From Tetrapyrgos nigripes (taxonomy: Eukaryota > Basidiomycota > Agaricomycetes > Agaricales > Campanellaceae), in assembly GCA_013368315.1 (NCBI GenBank), contig JAACJM010000147.1:1-64000 (forward strand): a DNA stretch of 64,000 nt. The letters are read 5' to 3'. A model generated the notes under the pieces. The model saw nothing but the letters and a program-made list of their open reading frames with translations. It was not told the DNA's origin and made no database searches. Both the position numbers and the translations under genes were made by a program. Shown piece after piece: positions 1 through 10,756 of this stretch (the stretch's first letter is position 1; each line of letters begins with the position of its first letter).

Positions 1-804
1 TAAAATATAGGGATTCAAGAAATGGGTCATCATATTTCCAGTATTCATCTCTGTGGTGAACAATGGCAAGTAAATGATTCATTCCATCCTCAACTAGTCT
101 TGATCATCCTTATCAAGGTCTTGCATTAGTTAGAGTAGTAGCCCGGGCTATCAAAGCTGATGGCAACCCGAGTGACACCCTGTCTCTCATGGAGATACTT
201 GAAGACTTTCTCATATCGTTCTTAGTTGTGAACTTGTTCGCAAATTTATTGATCCCTTTTATGATTGGTATGTCTTTCACAACATCAATGTTGCTCTTGG
301 GGCTGACGTGTTGATGTTCCAAGCGGGGAGAATCTGGTGGATCGGGCGTCAGGTCTCCAAGTTCCTCGGAGGACGGAAGAACTCCCTCACTCGACGAACT
401 GTCACGATATGGTATTACAGCTCCTATATTACCAGATGATAGCACTGACTGTTTGAATCCTTCTAGTCTCGAGTCTGGAATGATGTACCCCCTGCTCCTG
501 ATACCTACTCTGGCATTAGAGCTGTCTCTTTTTACTGGCGCTGCTTCTGGCTTTTTCGCAGGTGATCTTTTTGTGATGCTCACCAAGTCGTGGTACATCT
601 GTTATACTGGTCTACTTATCCATCTAAAATTGGGTCGTGTAGGGAATTGCACCAGCCTTCATCATCGTCCGAGTCGCCCTCGGGATTAGTATCGAAAACG
701 TTCAAGATACTGTGGCTAGGGAGAAGGAGGTTAATGGTGGACAGCAGACTCGGACCCTGTTGATGATCTTTGAAGACGATGCCAGTACGGGAGCTTCCGT
801 GTGA
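1..804 (+). pseudogene. 3' part of an agaric multipass membrane protein gene, decayed copy
   Basis: This is a degraded paralogue of the gene at 28006-29332 and enters the window already 5' truncated. Spliced by analogy with that copy, it encodes the end of a multipass membrane protein: a segment ending in AGRIWWIGRQ (exon after about 349), a membrane stretch beginning LESGMMYPLLLIPTL, and the tail GIAPAFIIVRVALGI with TGA at 802-804. The codon matching the Trp of KIWGFKK in the other copy is TAG (about 8-10), so this copy is disrupted. The family is a common uncharacterised seven-helix-type group in agaricomycetes; its function is unknown. The 3' flank is duplicated together with the gene. 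Confidence 0.7.
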
Positions 805-1615
805 AGGCATTATCCCTGATACCGGAACACATAAATTATGGTTTACGAAACACTTTTTCGGTTTGGATCCCAACTTTGTTGTCATCTGGCGTTCGCGATC
901 TTTTATTTTGATTTGAGTTTGTCTGCAATATTTATATGACGAGAATCGCAATTGTCCCGAACTCTTCAAGGCGAACAACAGCAAATCCAAATTTTGGAGA
1001 TTTGACAGTCAAGATTTGTACCAGTACGATACTACGATGAGAGAAAGAGCTTTTGATCGTGTCCTGAATTGGTACTAAACGACGAATAAACGAATGTAAG
1101 TAGGTTAAGAAACTACTAATGAGCCAACAGACTCGATGATGATAAGGACAAAGTGAAAAGACACCCAAAGAGAGGAGAAAAGAGGAAGGAGATGGATCAT
1201 GGCGGCAGGACTCGAACTGCAACTCGGGCTCGGGCTCTTTTGTAAAAAAAAAAATCAGTATACAAGTATGTGTATAAGACTACGTATGTATGTATGGAGC
1301 CGATGCAGTACAAATATTTGACAAATATACGTATATTAGTGGACTGAGCCCAGAACCCATATAGCAATATTCATGGGTCGAGTCCAAGCCGGCAACGTAG
1401 TGGCTGTGTAGGTATATGGGTGCACCATGGTGCTTCTTGCAAATACACCAGATTGGTAGAGGCGAGCAAAACTTGGCCATCTGAAGCAAGGCTCGTCACT
1501 TAAAATAAGTAATCAGTTCTAAAATAGGCTGGTACATGTGGGGTGTCAGGGAAGAAAGAAGATGGAGGCATAGATGGAGCACGAAGCAAGGAGCATGTAT
1601 CGTATGAACCTAGAG
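805..1615 (+). repeat. R1: 3' flank of the membrane-protein gene, present in three places
   Basis: The sequence after the stop codon aligns with 29333-30110, and its part from about 928 aligns closely with 55876-56531. The 56 kb copy differs mainly by CG to TG or CA changes. The block contains a short A-rich tract near 1245-1255 and ends at AACCTAGAG. I see no coding potential in it. Confidence 0.75.
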
Positions 1616-1682
1616 ATTACGAGGCCGAATGAAATGAGGACGAGTTCTTTACGGTCGCTTTCTGCTTGTGGCTATGTCGAAT
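1616..1682 (+). repeat. 65-bp dispersed repeat T, copy 1
   Basis: It begins ATTACGAGGCCGAATGA and ends GGCTATGTCGAAT. Close copies lie at 18199-18263, 35792-35850 and 44093-44159, all in the same orientation. The flanks differ immediately outside the unit, so it behaves as a discrete dispersed element. Confidence 0.75.
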
Positions 1683-1853
1683 AGGATAGTGGCAGTGCAT
1701 TATATTCGCGTGTTTGTTCTAATACGTGTCCGATGACTGAGGCTGAGCGCTGAGTTCTTAGCAGCGTCTTTCTGCTTGTGGCTATGTCAAATAGGATAGC
1801 AGTGCACTGTATTCGCGTCTTTGTTCTAGTACGTGTCGAGTGACTCGCACCTT
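1647..1853 (+). repeat. Two-unit tandem duplication, period about 110 bp
   Basis: TTTCTGCTTGTGGCTATGTC starts at 1659 and again at 1769, and the following 80-90 bases are similar (both contain TATTCGCGT and the ACGTGTC stretch). The first unit overlaps the end of repeat T. Confidence 0.7.
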
Positions 1854-4334
1854 GACCTGGACCATGCATCTTCTCTCCATCATTCATGACATTCATCACA
1901 AGGCCTTGTATTTGATTTAGGCTTGGTAGTTAGAAATCAACTTAGGTTTCCTAGTCTGTTTGACTGTAGTGGTGGTAGTATAATCCATGCCGTTCCGTTA
2001 CTTCCCTAGAATCCCTACACCTTTGATCTTGCGTCTCAGATCTCTGCGCTCAATACCTTTGTCATGCTTTAACACAATTCTTGAAAGTGATATAAGTACT
2101 CAACTGATTACGGTTATACGTTAGCTACAAACAACTTTTACTTAGTACCAGGTCAGTGCTCTTCTTTTACTACCAAAGGACTGCCTTTCCCCTGCGACTG
2201 CTTATCTCCTCCAAACATTCTTCAGCATCATCTGTCTTAACATCGTCTCGAAGTCAACGGCAAATTGGCTTTTTTGAATCCAGAAGAGAGATTCGCGTGC
2301 CTATCGTCATTGTTTACGGCTGGCGCACTTCTCGTGAATTCGACGGATAGAGGACTGATGTGGAGGATGACGCTGAAGATGCAGGATAGTAAGTGATTTA
2401 GTGTTGGAGTGTAAAGAATGAGTATAAAGAATTCTTTCGTTGGTTTACCTCGATTTGGTTTAGCGTTGTTCTTTCTCACTCTTTTCAACCGTCTTCCCAC
2501 ACTCGCAGTGTACAAGTCCGGTGCAGCTAAATAGGCATACATGGGTATTCCATGGGTCAAAGACGTGCTCTTCCAATATTACGAAACGCAGCGCAGCTCT
2601 GGGAATGCACCATCAGACCTAAAAACAGGATTAAGAGAAACGAGCACTCACGGTCCGGAAATCCACATCATCTTCGTCACGCCTCTTCTTTGCGTGAAAA
2701 TGTTCAAGGCGAAGCTAGGAAAGGAACAGAAGAGAAAGGAGGGAAAACGCAAAGGTAAACAGGCTGGGATAGGGGATTAGCCGTGTAATCGCCTTGGGTG
2801 GGAAATTTTAGGGGGAAAGGGAATGAAAGGAGCAGGACATGAAGGCGGGGACGTTATGGTAGGAACTGGTTGACTCTTGGTTCGAGGGGATGGATAAACG
2901 TCACGTCGTTAGAAAACCGCTATGAAAGGAGAGAAAAAAGAAACGCACCTGTATCATTGCCGCTGTCCTCTTGGTTCACTGTGTATTATTATGCCAAGAT
3001 TGATACCCATTCTCTGTCTATCCCATCTAATTGCATGACCCATCGATTTTCTAAACGTTCCAAACGCAGTCGTCTTGGACATCGACAAATAAGTATAATT
3101 TTCTCACTACCAACTTTTCTTGCTTTCAAAATTTTCCGACTCTGACCAGGTCTTTGTTCGATCTAGTCATTGAGGTGATGCGTAAAGGTGGTGGTTAAGG
3201 ACAAAGAAGACGACACGCAAAAGCCAATTTTCCCACTTGCTAGGTTTGGTTCCCACACTCTCAACATATCTCTGTGCGTCAGAACCCTACTACATCATTA
3301 TGATCTCTCTGTCTCATTTGTCAGTATCTTCCAAAACGAACAATTTTCTGGCCTTGTTTGAAGTCTTGCTGCTGTCAGGACATCAATTTCAAAGCCATAT
3401 TGGTTCTAGGACAAAAGTTATGCTGTAAAAAAATTTGTGCAGCGATCAATGACTTGATGCACAACCCCCTTGACGCTAAGTACTCTCTGTACTGGGGGAG
3501 ATCATTTCATCCTTTGTACTTTTTGTGAGTTTACCAGCATGAGGGTAACTAAATATTGAAGAGGTTTATTTGACACCATTCTGAATCTTCTACAATCTTG
3601 AAACATTTGGAATCGCAGTCCTCCGGTCCAGGGTATCTCGACCTTCTATGCGGAATTGTCCTCTGCGATAGCCAAGTCAAAAACGTTCATGGTGTCGAAA
3701 GCACAGGAGGTGCAAGGGTCTTAATTCCCTTATCTTGAGTAAGGAGGAATGGGGAGGAGTGGGTGACGACTTCATTTGTCATTAAATGGCTATGATTCTT
3801 TCTTTTTGATTGGTTCTATTCGTTACTTGAGCTCTTCCCTACACCACCAGAGCCAGTGCTTGCACCTTACGTCGCAACATTGCAATGAGCGCCCAAAAGT
3901 TATGATCAATGGCCGAATTTAGTCCATGAAATCCAGTAGCTGTAAACAGGATTACAGAACGTGTAAATGTATAATCTCTAACTCTTTGGCACCGCTCGTT
4001 CAGCACTCGTAGCACACACGACGACATGTATGCAAGGTCCATCAGTTCCCATCCGACTCCCAAAGGCCCTCAGACTCTTGCGATGATGCTGGTATGGACG
4101 ACTAATGGGAGATGTCTCTTTATCTCTATCCCTAAAGGCTCTGAAGACTTTCATTTTCTTTCTACAAATGTGTCGGAAGATGAGCTCACATATACCTATC
4201 GTGAACTGGATCATCACGAGAGATATGAACGCAGCTGGTTATATCTCTCTTGATAATTGTATACAGCTTTCACTATAAAATAAATATGTGCATCTGTAAA
4301 TTATTTACGTTATCCTCATATATTGACATGTAGA
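1854..4334. other. Intergenic stretch, no gene recognised
   Basis: Only short open frames with no recognisable domain and no consistent splice pattern are present. The sequence is of mixed composition. I see no tRNA, no LTR and no clear repeat here. Confidence 0.4.
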
Positions 4335-4971
4335 TTATTCCAAAACGTCTTCAAACCAAGCTTCGCCCGTACTATGTACAGTGATCTCTTTCGCTCTCAA
4401 AATAGTCACCTTGATTCAATCGACGTAGTATTAGCAATAAGTTGATGACAACATTGAAGCACTCACATTATCTTCCTCCAACTGTTCATTTTCCAAGTCT
4501 CCAACAATAAAAATCTTAGCACCTCTCGTAACAGCCCGAAATCCAATGTTCCACATTTTGTAAACAGGTTCAACATGCCTGATATCAGTTTGGGGGGGGA
4601 TAGATGGGATATTAACTGAGTGATCTACGTGAACCTAGCGTAATGATTAGCAACATATAAGGGCTTAAGGTGACAGTACTCATACCTCTGTACTGCGCGT
4701 TATCTTTACAGTAATGAGTGGATGCTGAATGTCACTACAAGCTTGCCACATGTTGTGATTAATGCTCTAGATAAGGTGTTGGTTACCAAATGACAAGTTT
4801 CAGAATGTCGATACGTACCATGGAGTGGAAAGATTCGGCTGCTGCATTAAACGAGTCTTGATGATTGGGAACAGGTCGCACTACTAAATCTGCACTATCC
4901 CCGACGAACTGGCCGGGACCTCGAGAAATGATGCGCACAACAGAGCAGAGAAGAAAAATTTCTTGAGACAT
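4335..4971 (-). CDS. Small uncharacterised protein, 158 aa, four exons
   Basis: The exons, in transcription order, are 4971-4819, 4766-4686, 4634-4467 and 4409-4335. All junctions are phase 0 with GT-AG borders, and the reading frame is open from ATG at 4971 to TAA at 4337-4335. The protein starts MSQEIFLLCSVVRII and ends GEAWFEDVLE, with no signal peptide or membrane segment. The second half (WNIGFRAVTRGAKIFIVGDLE) has an alternating strand-like pattern that could be a small beta barrel, but that is inference. I do not recognise the family with certainty. It lies tail-to-head with the next minus-strand gene and a few kb from a Helitron. It looks intact. Confidence 0.6.
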
Positions 4972-5029
4972 GATGATACATCACAGTATACTATTGAGAC
5001 TTTATACTCGTCAAAATTTGATCTATGTG

Positions 5030-6471
5030 CTAGTTCCCTTGAGTATCAGACAATGACAGCACATTCATCCTTTTCCTGACATGTTTCTCCTCTGTGTCAT
5101 CTTCACAAACACTTACATAGCCGGAATCAGATTCCTCGTCATCATCATCTCCATTGCAATTATAACTGACTTTGCATTTGACTCCATTTGAACCCGAACG
5201 GTTACTAATTAAGTAACGATCTGCAGATTCTTTTGCTTCCATTGCTTGCTGTTTTCATGTGAGTATCTGGTTCCAGCATAGAGCTTAATGACTTGCCTGT
5301 GTGTGCCTCATATCCAGTAAAGTCAACGCTCACAGAACTGCTAACATCTTTTTCTTTGTCTGTCCAGCTTGGGGAATCAACACTATTGACACCTGAGCTT
5401 CTACAATATCTCCTAAACGAAAGGCTATAGGGTCAGCTTTTTTCATACTGAAACATTTTTGATCAGTCCGAACATCAATAGAACATCAGGATTACATACC
5501 TGCCCTCTGGTTTAGAAGATGGGATACGCTGGTAGTACTCCACGACATTTTCCTCGGAGTGAAAATAATCATCACGTTTAAGCGAAGCCAGAATGCCTTT
5601 GGGGTCTTCGATGTTGTTAAATGGCACATCGCGTCCTTCAGAGTCACTCTTGCGAGGTGTGAAATATCTGTTTGAGAATTAAAAACATTCTATATTCCTT
5701 GTAGACAGGTAGAACTCACCTATTACTGAAGTTCAAGGCTGTATGTCCTTGAAAAGTCGTGATCATGCTATTACCATCAAGTTCATCTTCCTGCACTCGT
5801 CTCTGACACATGCAATAAATTGTATTAATGGCCTCAACCGTTTCAGCAAAACGGTCGCCGCTGAGACCAGTGATCTCGACTTCCTGTCTCAAAATACTCG
5901 CGACGTTTCGTTTGGTATTTGCCCTGTTTGAAAATCTCAGTCGAGCACCATAGTAATCGGATATTGTTACGCACGGTATAGTTTCCACTGGTGGGAGTCG
6001 TTTGAAAGTCAAGATCCCCTGCATAGTGAGCACTATTTCTTCGAATGAGCCGTCCTTCTCTTGATGGCTGAGCCTTGGAATCGAAGGGTTTCCACATGTT
6101 GGAACGGAAACTTTGGCAGTCCAACTCGGAGCCTAAGAAGTGAATCAGTGTTGATCTATGGCACACAAAACTTTTCACTGTAGTTACCTGTGTCAAAGAG
6201 ATGGGAGTGAGCCCACCATTGACAGCATTCTCTCTATGATAAATCCATTGTTCGAGATCTTTTTCTGTATTAATGAAGTCAGTAATGGCATCTATGTGAT
6301 AAAATTCTTACATACTGGCCAGATCTTGCCGGTAGTATTCGTTCATGGCGGTTGTGATGAAGTTTGGTCCAACATACTGATTTTTAACGTACCCCAACTT
6401 CTCCTCTCTCACGATACCTGGCATGTTTCGTTCTTGATTATTGAATTTCTTGGAACTGTGGGCGGAATACA
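5030..6471 (-). pseudogene. Uncharacterised multi-exon gene with a premature TGA
   Basis: The exons by frame continuity are about 6471-6316, 6265-6188, 6132-5720, 5667-5500, 5447-5297 and 5248-5030. The intron between the last two has a GC donor (GCAAGT). A core stretch reads FEEIVLTMQGILTFKRLPPV, a later one FRLGDIVEAQVSIVLIPQAG, and the C-terminus is acidic and serine-rich. An in-frame TGA at 5332-5330 sits where an arginine is expected (AVL-stop-ALTLLDMRHTQ), consistent with CGA to TGA. The family looks like one seen in agaric genomes without a named domain; I give no function. The start codon is uncertain. Confidence 0.5.
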
Positions 6472-6859
6472 TGGGTAAGGATGTTTTGGGCCTCTGAGAG
6501 GGATGAGTAACCGGATGTAGTATGGAAGCGTCATCACGGAACAAAAACAATGTACTGCAATGAGGTTTACACGGAAGTAACCCCTGATCTTGGAATAGAT
6601 AGTACTGAACGCTTCATCATGGAAGTTGATTGACAGCAATAAGACCTTGAAGTGATACACTGAAGTAACCCTTCGGATCTTGGCATTATCAAATTTATGG
6701 ACAGCAATGATGTTCTACGCACAAGTTACTTTTTGCGTTTTTGATTAATCAAATTTATGCTACTTCATATCATCTAAAACTGCATAGCTATCTACTTCCT
6801 AAACGTAAAGGAGCCGAAATTGTCATTTTATTCGGGTGTTAAAGATCTTTCAATGAACT

Positions 6860-7170
6860 CTCATCGCAAACAGGAATAAGAATGTATTCTAATGGACTTT
6901 GAGATTCATAGTAATCGGCAGTTAAGGAGTCTACGTTTCGATGATCAAGCTGGGCTCACTTGGTAATTCTGGGTATTTTTGATCACAAAAATGTATCATA
7001 TCCGGCAGTTTAGGAATCTTGGTCTGTATTTTTGACATCCAGATATCTCATCGCAAACCTGAATGTATCGGAATGCCATTTGAGATTCATATCTGGCAGT
7101 TTAGGAGAAATGTAAAATCAACGTTTCGATGACCATACCAGGCTCATACGGTAATTTTGGTCATCAGTAA
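6860..7170 (+). repeat. Two-unit direct repeat, period about 187 bp
   Basis: CTCATCGCAAAC begins at 6860 and again at 7047. Each is followed by GAATGTAT, a GAGATTCATA segment, GGCAGTT, ACGTTTCGATGA and GGTAATT-TGG. No coding potential is evident between the flanking genes. Confidence 0.55.
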
Positions 7171-7466
7171 CTGTATTTTTTGACATCCGAATCAACAATC
7201 ACCTGTATTTTTGTGCGGCAGTGGCTGGTGAGGGTGTTTCAAGAAACTACAGTGGATGCTTCCCGGATCTAGAGTTTCTGCCATGGTAGGACTTGGCGTA
7301 GATCTTGGATGCTTTCTGGACCTAGTGCTCAAGAACGAACGCGGTTGTTTCAAACCCACTTGAGTATAATCTTTCGACTGAAGCGTCTGGTAGGCAATTG
7401 CCGCATTAGCTCTTGTATTTATAGTCGCAAGAGAATGATGCATTCTTCAGTGAATCACATCTCCAA

Positions 7467-8916
7467 ATGCCTCCCAAGTAAGAATCTCCTGTTTATTGCA
7501 TTCCACCCTTTTACTAATTCTCCTTTTGTTACAGAAGGCAGCGTCCCACTTCTCCTCCGAGTTACTTAGATGATGAAGCTGATGAAGCAATTGACTTATC
7601 TTCAATTGCATCAGGTGCTGCATCTGATGATGAACTCATTGTTCACAAGCATGAGAAAGGGTGAGTATTATCATTGCAAACTCTGCTGCCTTCATATTCA
7701 CATGTTTTATTTAGGAAAGAGAAGCAGCCACCGTCCATGGAATTGTCTGACAGGGATTCGGTCTCATCTGAAAGGCAAGCATTTTTTGACTTTTTCATTG
7801 ATGTTATATGTAATGATATATTGGTCTAGAGCGCAAGAAGCTTCCCAAAGGTCAGCTCATGACATTCCCTGGCTCCAACTCTCATTTACATTCTGATCTA
7901 TACGTTTAGCCAAGCGGTCGAACCCAAAGGCTGTCCACGTCGTTTCGAGAAACAGCCCAATCCTGCGGACAAGTCCAAAACGTAGGTAACCTGGTTCAAA
8001 TTCATTGCAACTATTGATTGCCGATTCATCAGCATGCGCAGCATTAAATCTAAATGGCCTGGATGGATTTTAGTTTCGGAGGATGAAGAAGAACAAGCAC
8101 CCAAAACTAGTCAAAGGTGAGTGATTCTCTCTGGATCTTTGGTACAATATGCTTACCGTCTTTTCACATAGGCACTCGAGGAAGTTGGCCAAATCACCTG
8201 AAGTGGTCAACGACCCTTCCGATGGCTTAAACTCCTCCAAGAGGAATAATAAAGCTCAATCTACTTCGTCAAACTCGAAAGTGTAAGCTACTACTGAATG
8301 AAATGTTCATGAGGGGCTTATATTTTTTTCTTAGGAAACGAGGAACTACCAAGACTGATGATGCGGACTATAGTCCATTGCGGAACACCAAGAGACAGAA
8401 ATGGTGAGAATCATCCTTGTGTACTATTATCCTGGGCTAATTTCAACAACAGTTCAGATAACAATACTGTTTCTACATCGGAATCCATAGTGAAGGAGCC
8501 TACACGGTGAGTCTTTTGATATTCATAGATATAGATTTATTGATGTTGACTCGACGTCAACAGCTCGTCTGAGACCATTATCTCGTCCGATACCATTCCA
8601 TACATTCAACATCTATCTCTCTTTGCCATCGCTGACTATTCCAATTAGGAGTATTTCGAAAGGAAAATTGAAAGCGAAGACTGATAAATCCACACACTCA
8701 AACCGTTCAGACACTCCTGTTACAGGTTGGAGTCTACAAGAGGAGTATCAAGACGAATATCTGGACAAAAAGTACAATATGTACTCCAATCGTCCAAACT
8801 TGCCGTGAGTCTTGATTTTATAACTATTCAGAGATATTCTAACAGTGAAAGATAGTTTGGGCAGCTTGCGTTCTTACAACCAAAACGCAAACGGTCTAAG
8901 AGTCGCTAAATTCTAA
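7467..8916 (+). CDS. Basic/acidic, disordered, probably nuclear protein, about 12 short exons
   Basis: ATG at 7467 opens an 11-nt first exon. Further exons by frame and splice sites are 7535-7660, 7715-7774 (GC donor), 7830-7850, 7910-7981, 8033-8116, 8172-8282, 8335-8403, 8453-8506, 8564-8584, 8649-8804 and a last one near 8852-8916. The protein starts MPPKRQRPTSPPSYLDDEAD and is rich in Ser, Asp, Glu and Lys throughout, as expected of a nuclear or chromatin-associated disordered protein. The end is uncertain: in the favoured frame TAA lies at 8914-8916, but an open frame continues directly downstream, so the next feature may be the rest of this gene. The family is not recognised. Confidence 0.55.
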
Positions 8917-9763
8917 CCAAAGTTCTTCATTACTGAGTCCTTGAATTCTGGGAAAGGGGGGAAGCTTGTCATTGCTCCACCGAAACCTGGAGCACCTTCC
9001 GGCATCGCAGTGTTTTTTTCGACTGGTATTCTTGTTGCATCTCATATTCTGACTCCAGAGAACACCACAGCTGGAGTTGGATGCAAGAAGGTGGAACTTC
9101 TTCTTTTCAGCCAGGAACATCAGTCTACGTCAAGTTTCTTCTGCCACATGTTCAAGAAACCTAGCTTTTTGGCTTACGGATACAGAAACGGCGTGTATTG
9201 TTTTTCTACGTTACGCATGGGAATGTCTGAGAGTAAGTTGATTTACGTTTTATCAAGCTATTGCTGACCATTAGTTTAGATTCTGCTTCTTCGGCAACTG
9301 AGGATGAATGGGGAGAGATGCAACAAATGGAATCATCATCTCAATCTCTTGTCACTGATCATTATTCGAAGGCCACCGATCTTAGTGAGTTACTAATTCT
9401 CTTATCAAAATATTATCACTCAATGAGAATTTGTAGTACCAATTTACGATGGACGACCAAGGAAAAATGGCCACACTAAAGGATTTCAATCCTCGCCAGA
9501 TGACTGGAAGAACATATCTTCCCTTCCATTGTACACAGAAGAGATCACCCCTGGCTCCATATGTTCTGTTGGATATACAGCAGGGTTTTATACGGGCAGT
9601 GGTGAAGCTACGTTAGCTCTGAATCTCAAATTTGCCATCCTTCTATCCGATCATGTGAAGAAGGAAAAACAGGCAAGGGGCCATTTACAAAGAAGTTCTC
9701 CATCTAATGATTCACTACTTCTACTCGGCGGCAGGTCATATACAAGAAGTTCATATCAATAAT
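8917..9763 (+). CDS. Uncharacterised C-terminal domain, three exons (same or separate gene)
   Basis: The exons are about 8917-9232, 9280-9384 and 9437-9763, with introns 9233-9279 and 9385-9436, ending in TAA at 9761-9763. The spliced frame is continuous. It reads GKGGKLVIAPPKPGAP, then a Ser/Glu-rich linker (SSATEDEWGEMQQ), then IPIYDGRPRKNG and SVGYTAGFYTGSGEATLALN followed by a hydrophobic strand NLKFAILL. The last part looks like a folded beta-rich domain. It is in frame with the upstream gene except for the stop at 8914-8916, so either that stop is a mutation or this is its own gene with an unseen start. Function unknown. Confidence 0.5.
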
Positions 9764-10084
9764 TTGTATTATATATATCTATGGTGGTAGTTCCAGAGAA
9801 GAATTCAAATAAATAATGTGTACCATATTTTCTTCGCTTCGAGTCTTGAAAATTCGACGTTACAAGCCTACTAACTGGCCATCTAAGAGCGACGCTCAAT
9901 CTTGTTCCAATAGAGTCACGTGACTTTTCTGTTGAAAAAAAATCACGCTTTGGTTCGTTGATTTTTGTAACAACTTCCATCATGCCTAAACAATGCAGGC
10001 CATCCTCCACACTATGCTTGATAATGAGCTCGTCTACAAAGTCCATTCTACTTTCGACATCCAGCTGGGTTAATCACACAGGAA
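9764..10084. other. Spacer between the uncharacterised gene and the Helitron
   Basis: I see no gene here. A Helitron 5' end (TC dinucleotide) should lie in or near this interval, but I cannot fix it because no intact second copy with a 5' end is present. Confidence 0.35.
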
Positions 10085-10756
10085 TTGCCTTGTCAGATAA
10101 TAAACCCAATCTCTACAATGTATCAATTTCATAGTTTCCTGGAACCAGATTGCCAATTTATCCGTAATCCTATGCTATTATATGCATCCATACCTGTTTC
10201 TGACTTGTATTTGTCTTTAACTCGGGGGTCGTTGAAGGACTTGGCTAAATTTCACAACCTTCATTTTCAAGAACACATTAAGTCCAAAATGTGTACTGCA
10301 TTTGAAAACCATCAATGCCAAACAACCTGTAGAGAACCTCTCAGTGTCTTTGAGCCTATTGATCCAGTTCAAATCAAAACCCAGCATAGTTTTCCTCCTC
10401 CATCTCCTTCTAAAGTTTTGCTCAAAAAAATCATATCAAATTGGTGTGCTGATTTTTCTGCATCAGCTATAGAAGACGGTGGATGTGGTGTATGTGGTCA
10501 GCTTAAGCCAATTTCTGCTTTGACTCCAATGAAACAGGTTAAAAATATGCTCAATGTCCTTATTAGCAGTGGAGTTAGCCGCAAAGAGCGACAAACAATA
10601 ACTGATAGAATAACTGATTTATCTGGACCGATTATTGATAACCTATGTTCCAAAGTTTGTAGTGACTGCAGGATCTCACTTCGAGAAGGAAAAATTGGCA
10701 AATGGATTCTGGCTGGGGCATATTCCAGCTCAACTACAGAGCTTGAACTGTGTTGA
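10085..10756 (+). CDS. Helitron protein, N-terminal part (zinc-binding region)
   Basis: This is the N-terminal region of the Helitron polyprotein. It carries Cys pairs typical of the region before the Rep domain: CGVCGQLKPIS near residue 137 and CSKVCSDCRISL near residue 193. The frame closes at 10756, while the homologous continuation (KLANGFWLGHIP) is in the frame that opens at 10635, so a one-base shift near 10685 probably separates them. The start codon of the original protein may lie upstream; the first ATG-like position is 10085. Confidence 0.65.
   Translation: MPCQIINPISTMYQFHSFLEPDCQFIRNPMLLYASIPVSDLYLSLTRGSLKDLAKFHNLHFQEHIKSKMCTAFENHQCQTTCREPLSVFEPIDPVQIKTQHSFPPPSPSKVLLKKIISNWCADFSASAIEDGGCGVCGQLKPISALTPMKQVKNMLNVLISSGVSRKERQTITDRITDLSGPIIDNLCSKVCSDCRISLREGKIGKWILAGAYSSSTTELELC

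Noticed and set aside
1200..1235. tRNA 3'-end-like GTTCGAGTCC on the minus strand in R1
   Set aside because: The T-stem has only 4 bp with an 8-nt loop and there is no D-arm or anticodon arm; the diverged R1 copy at 29.7 kb lacks it.
2156..3428. Several 60-107 codon frames
   Set aside because: None has splice continuity, domain pattern or a paralogue in the window; probably chance.
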